Assembly: GCA_037783415.1 (NCBI GenBank)
Contig: JAZGTN010000070.1
Location: 10,547,001-10,611,000, forward strand
DNA length: 64,000 bases
Reading direction: 5' to 3'
Source of the DNA: Leptasterias polaris
Taxonomy: Eukaryota > Echinodermata > Asteroidea > Forcipulatida > Asteriidae
Shown here: in pieces, positions 59,501 through 64,000 of the stretch
Layout of the letters: each line of letters begins with the position of its first letter
How positions within the stretch are numbered: the stretch's first letter is position 1
The notes under the pieces: model-generated
What the model saw: only the letters and a program-made list of their open reading frames with translations
Databases searched by the model: none
What the model was told of the DNA's origin: nothing
Translations under genes and position numbers: made by a program

Positions 59501-62500
59501 TTAACTCTTCATTTGCAAACAGGTACACCCTCTGTATGTTTTAACAAGGTCACAGCAACAAGCAAAATACCTAAAAACAGCAATTTTGATATTTTCCCTT
59601 GCTTACTAAATTTAAAGTTACTCTGTAAACAAACTTAACACTAATAATTTTGCTTACTATCATTTCTGTTACTTGCTTACAGGCACACCCTCTGTTTTTT
59701 TTATCAAGGTCACACCGACCTGCAAAAAACAAATACAGCAATTATTTATTTTCCCCGTTTACTAACTTTAAAGTTACTTTGTAAACAAACTTAACACTGA
59801 TAATTTTGCTTACTATCAATTCTGTTACTTGCTTACAGGCACACCCTCTGTATGTTTCAACAATATCACATCTATTTGCAAAAAACTCATACAGCAATTA
59901 TTTATTTTCCCTGTTTACTCACTTTAAAGTCAGTCTGTAAACAAACTTGACACAGATAATTAGTTATGTTTACTTTGAACTCTTCATTTGCAAACAGGTA
60001 CACCCTCTGTATGTTTTAACAAGGTCACAGCAACAAGCAAAATACCTAAAAACAGCAATTTTGATATTTTCCCTTGCTTACTAAACCTAAAGTTACTCTG
60101 TAAACAAACATAACACTTATAATTTTGCTTACTATCAATTCTGTTACTTGCTTACAGGCATACCCTATGTATAAAAAACTCATACAGCAATTATTTATTT
60201 TCCCCGTTGACTAACTTTAAAGTTACTTTGTAAACAAACTTAACACTGATAATTTTGCTTACTATCAATTCTGTTACTTGCTTACAGGCACACCCTCTGT
60301 ATGTTTCAACAATATCACATCTATTTGCAAAAAACTCATACAGCAATTATTTATTTTCCCTGTTTACTCACTTTAAAGTCAGTCTGTAAACAAACTTGAC
60401 ACAGATAATTAGTTATGTTTACTTTTAACTCTTCATTTGCATACAGGCACACCTTCTGTATGTTTTAAAAGAACACCTCGTGCAAAAAAACTCAAAGAAG
60501 CAACCCTTTAATTGTCCCTGCTTACAAACCTAAAAATTGAGGCTATAAGAAAAAAGTCACTCTGTAAACAAACTTGGCGCGGATAAATATAGTTGTGTTT
60601 ACTTTTAACTCTTCGATCATTTGCATACAGGCACACACTCTGTATGTTTCATCAAGATCACAGCAATGCGCAAAAAAAACACCCTCAAAACAACACTTTT
60701 TATATTTTACTTGTTTACTAAACCTAAAGTTACTCTGTAAACAAACATAACACTAATAATTTTGCTTACTATCAATTCTGTTACTTGCTTACAGGCACAC
60801 CCTCTGTATGTTTCAACAATATCACATCTATTTGCAAAAAACTCATACAGCAATTATTTATTTTCCCTGTTTACTCACTTTAAAGTCAGTCTGTAAACAA
60901 ACTTGACACAAATAATTAGTTATGTTTACTTTTAACTCTTCATTTGCAAACAGGTACACCCTCTGTATGTTTTAACAAGGTCACAGCAACAAGCAAAATA
61001 CCTAAAAACAGCAATTTTGATATTTTCCCTTGCTTACTAAATTTAAAGTTACTCTGTAAACAAACTTAACACTAATAATTTTGCTTACAGGCACACCCTC
61101 TGTATGTTTCAACAAGGTCACACTGACCTGCAAAAAAATCATATAGCAATTATGTATTTTCCCTGTTTACTAACTTTAAAGTCACTCTGTAAACAAACTT
61201 TACACAGATAATTAGTTTGTTTTGTATTAACTCTGTATTCGCAATAAGGCACACCTTCTGTATGTTTTAAAAGAACACCTCGTGCAAAAAAAACTAAAAG
61301 AAGCAACCCTTTAATTGTCCCTGCTTAAACAAAATCTAAAAAATTGAGGCTATAAGAAAGAAGTCACTCTGTAAACAAACTTGGCACGGATAAATATAGC
61401 TGTGTTTACTTTTAACTCTTCATTTGCATACAGGCACATACTCTGTATGTTTCATCAAGATCACAGCAATGCGCAAAAAAAATCCTCAAAACAAAACTTG
61501 TTATATTTTCCTTGTTTACTAAACCTAAAGTTACTCTGTAAACAAACATAACACTTATAATTTTGCTTACTATCAATTCTGTTACTTGCTTACAGGCACA
61601 CCCTATGTATAAAAAACTCATACAGCAATTATTTATTTTCCCTGTTTACTCACTTTAAAGTCAGTCTGTAAACAAACTTGACACAGATAATTAGTTATGT
61701 TTACTTTTAACTCTTCATTTGCAAACAGGTACACCCTCTGTATGTTTTAACAAGGTCACAGCAACAAGCAAAATACCTAAAAACAGCAATTTTGATATTT
61801 TCCCTTGCTTACTAAATTTAAAGTTACTCTGTAAACAAACTTAACACTAATAATTTTGCTTACTATCATTTCTGTTACTTGCTTACAGGCACACCCTCTG
61901 TTTTTTTTATCAAGGTCATACCGACCTGCAAAAAACAAATACAGCAATTATTTATTTTCCCCGTTTACTAACTTTAAAGTTACTTTGTAAACAAACTTAA
62001 CACTGATAATTTTGCTTACTATCAATTCTGTTACTTGCTTACAGGCACACCCTCTGTTTTTTTTATCAAGGTCACACCGACCTGCAAAAAACAAATACAG
62101 CAATTATTTATTTTCCCCGTTTACTCACTTTAAAGTCAGTCTGTAAACAAACTTGACACAGATAATTAGTTATGTTTACTTTTAACTCTTCATTTGCATA
62201 CAGGCACACCTTCTGTATGTTTTAAAAGAACACCTCGTGCAAAAAAACTCAAAGAAGCAACCCTTTAATTGTCCCTGCTTACAAACCTAAAAATTGAGGC
62301 TATAAGAAAAAAGTCACTCTGTAAACAAACTTGGCGCGGATAAATATAGTTGTGTTTACTCTTAACTCTTCATTTGCATACAGGCACACACTCTGTATGT
62401 TTCATCAAGATCACAGCAATGCGCAAAGAAAAATCCTCAAAACAACACTTTTTATATTTTCCTTGTTTACTAAACCTAAAGTTACTCTGTAAACAAACAT

Positions 62501-63510
62501 AACACTAATAATTTTGCTTACTATCAATTCTGTTACTTGCTTACAGGCACACCCTCTGTATGTTTCAACAATATCACATCTATTTGCAAAAAACTCATAC
62601 AGCAATTATTTATTTTCCCTGTTTACTCACTTTAAAGTCAGTCTGTAAACAAACTTGACACAAATAATTAGTTATGTTTACTTTTAACTCTTCATTTGCA
62701 AACAGGTACACCCTCTGTATGTTTTAAAAGTTCACAGCAACAAGCAAAATACCTAGAAACAGCAATTTTGATATTTTCCCTTGCTTACTAAATTTAAAGT
62801 TACTCTGTAAACAAACTTAACACTAATAATTTTGCTTACTATCAATTCTGTTACTTGCTTACAGGCACACCCTCTGTATTTCAACAAGGTCACACTGACC
62901 TGCCAAAAAATCATATAGCAATTATGTATTTTCCCTGTTTACTAACTTTAAAGTTACTCTGTAAACAAATTTGACATGGATGCTTTTGCTTACCGTTCCC
63001 TCTCTATTTCCCTACTGGCACACCCTGTGTATGAGTCAACAAGGTCACACCAATGGGCAAGAAAGAGAAAAAAAAGAAAAAAAACCCAGCAATTTTACAC
63101 TGTTTCCATATGTTTAAAGTCACTCTGTAAACAAAATTGACACAATATAGTCTTGTTTACTTTTAACATTGCATTTGTATACAGCCACACCTGTTAATGT
63201 CTCAACAAGGTGACACCAAAGTGCAAGAAAAAATCTCAGAGCTGCAAAATTAAAGTCTTCCCTATTTATAATCATTCTGTAAACAAACTTTACACAGATA
63301 GTTTTTTTAAATCTTTACTCTGTTTTCGTTTACTGGCACACCCTTTCTATGAGTCGATAAGGTCACACCTATGCGCAAAAAACTCAATTGGCTTGCTATT
63401 AACTCGCTATTTGTATACAGGAACGCTCTCTGTTTATGTCACAGACATACTATAATATAACAAATTAAAATTTTCCCCATTTACTAATTTAATGTCAATT
63501 TGTAAACAAA
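53530..63510. repeat. SatB: tandem array of ~155-bp subunits with forkhead-like motif
   Basis: Subunits of about 130-182 bp each contain CTCTGTAAACAAAC or a one-base variant, then an AT-rich part with GTTTACTTTTAACTC or TTGCTTACTATCAATTC, then TTGCWTACAGGCACACCCTC, TGTATGTTTCAACAAGGTCA and a CAAAAAACTCATACAGCAAT-like end. I count about 55 copies of the TGTAAACAAA core. Subunits differ by 10-30 percent, but groups of subunits recur: near-identical 210-bp stretches at 55359, 56313, 59206 and 61412 (offsets 954, 2893 and 2206 bp). From about 62950 the subunits become clearly diverged, marking the right edge. A LINE interrupts the array. Confidence 0.95.
56726..58030 (-). mobile_element. 5'-truncated CR1/L2-like LINE inserted in SatB
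   Basis: On the minus strand it encodes, from its truncated 5' end, LSTCHYLIKMLHQLY, then IVLTDFSKAFDRIEHNIL (RT motif A, catalytic D), SGVPQGTKLAPILFLVMIN (motif B), YYKYVDDLTFVE (motif C, catalytic DD), and VKVLGVIIQNDLKWEKQV (thumb). After a frame break near 57262-57270 it continues AYRLERIQKRVCQIILGKDY to a C-terminus ending at 56938. A 3' UTR of about 210 bp with AATAAA ends in (TTGAA)n at 56726-56745. Endonuclease and the 5' half are absent. The single frame break means it is dead but young. SatB reads AAACCTAAAGTT before it and GGTTACTCTGTAAAC after it, so at most a 3-bp duplication is visible. Confidence 0.9.
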
Positions 63511-64000
63511 CGGATAGTGAAGTTTTGTTTACACTAATTACGGGAATTTGTATTGTTGTGTTTGTATTTTTATATATATATTTTTTGTGGGGTGCTAAGT
63601 ACAAGGCAAAGAGCAGATACAAGGCTCGAAATTAATACTGGACCGCAGGCCCTAGTCCAGTGATTTTAGCCTCAGGCCAGTAAACTCGGGACTGGACAAG
63701 TCGGGACCAGTGGTCTTGTGTTTTCTAATTGACTAAAAGTACCTCACTGTGTAATATGTCTTTACATAACTTCCAATATCTTTTAATTGGTAAATATAAT
63801 TTCAATTGTGTTAAGCATTAAAGCACACTAAATATCAGACTAAATTAATTATATATTTTCAATTCTTAGTGCTTGTTCAAATAAAAAAAAAGTCTACATG
63901 TAGGCCTATATTGTTAAACTGTGTAGAAAGCCTTCTCTCATTGTTTTCTGGTCTTGTAAAATAAATGCTGATCTAGTTAATATTATAACCTAGAAGCCCT
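63510..64000. other. Right flank of SatB, no gene recognised
   Basis: AT-rich DNA. At 63637-63710 there are several short inverted and direct pieces: ACTGGACCGCAGGCCCTAGT, then CCAGTG, CAGGCCAGTAAACTCGGGAC and TGGACAAGTCGGGACCAGTG. They look like a fragment of a dispersed repeat with CTGGAC motifs. The window ends without another exon. Confidence 0.4.

Noticed and set aside
55359..61621. Identical 69-codon minus-strand frames in SatB at 55359, 56313, 59206 and 61412
   Set aside because: They span several subunits including the TGTAAACAAAC core and the tract between. Identity is explained by higher-order duplication of the DNA, and other subunits break the frame.
25850..63510. CRISPR array
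   Set aside because: Units are 155-640 bp with no short repeat/spacer alternation, and the DNA is clearly eukaryotic (spliced PHTF, SINEs, LINEs).

Overview
The window is animal nuclear DNA, AT-rich, with spliced genes and many transposable elements. The only recognisable host gene is the 3' third of a PHTF (PHTF1/PHTF2-type) gene on the + strand: seven coding exons between 1352 and 10549. The mix of tRNA-derived SINEs, CR1/L2-like LINE remnants and hAT, Harbinger, piggyBac-like and P-like DNA transposon relics suggests a marine invertebrate deuterostome, perhaps an echinoderm. That placement is an inference from general look and is weak.

Layout. 1-1351: minisatellite and SINE/LINE debris upstream of the first PHTF exon seen. 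1352-10549: PHTF exons, with inserted elements or recognisable repeats in every intron (Harbinger 2849-3452, P-like MITE 5033-5750, piggyBac-like element 6326-7178, LINE and SINE tails 7190-7830). 10550-25850: downstream, gene-poor DNA with SINEs, a 230-bp palindrome, a TACTCG-rich element, a hAT element with an 8-bp target duplication (15568-16478), an 835-bp foldback element (17217-18051), a LINE reverse transcriptase fragment (18176-18655), a C-rich tandem repeat, a MITE with perfect 18-bp ends and older degenerate tandem repeats.

25850-53260 is one satellite array (SatA here), about 42 head-to-tail units of roughly 640 bp on the + strand. It has higher-order periods of 1279, 3878 and 5145 bp. 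Each unit holds coding-like blocks in several frames. In most units they are separated by the same stops and by a 7-bp tandem duplication; the last full unit lacks that duplication and joins two blocks. 53530-63510 is a second, unrelated satellite (SatB here), about 55 subunits of about 155 bp, nearly all with TGTAAACAAAC, which matches the forkhead-factor consensus. A 5'-truncated LINE (56726-58030, - strand) interrupts it. The end of the window is unassigned.

Most notable are the two abutting satellites: SatA looks like an amplified, formerly protein-coding module, and SatB is a dense field of forkhead-like sites. Neither is a proven functional system. All calls come from reading the sequence; no alignment or search was run.
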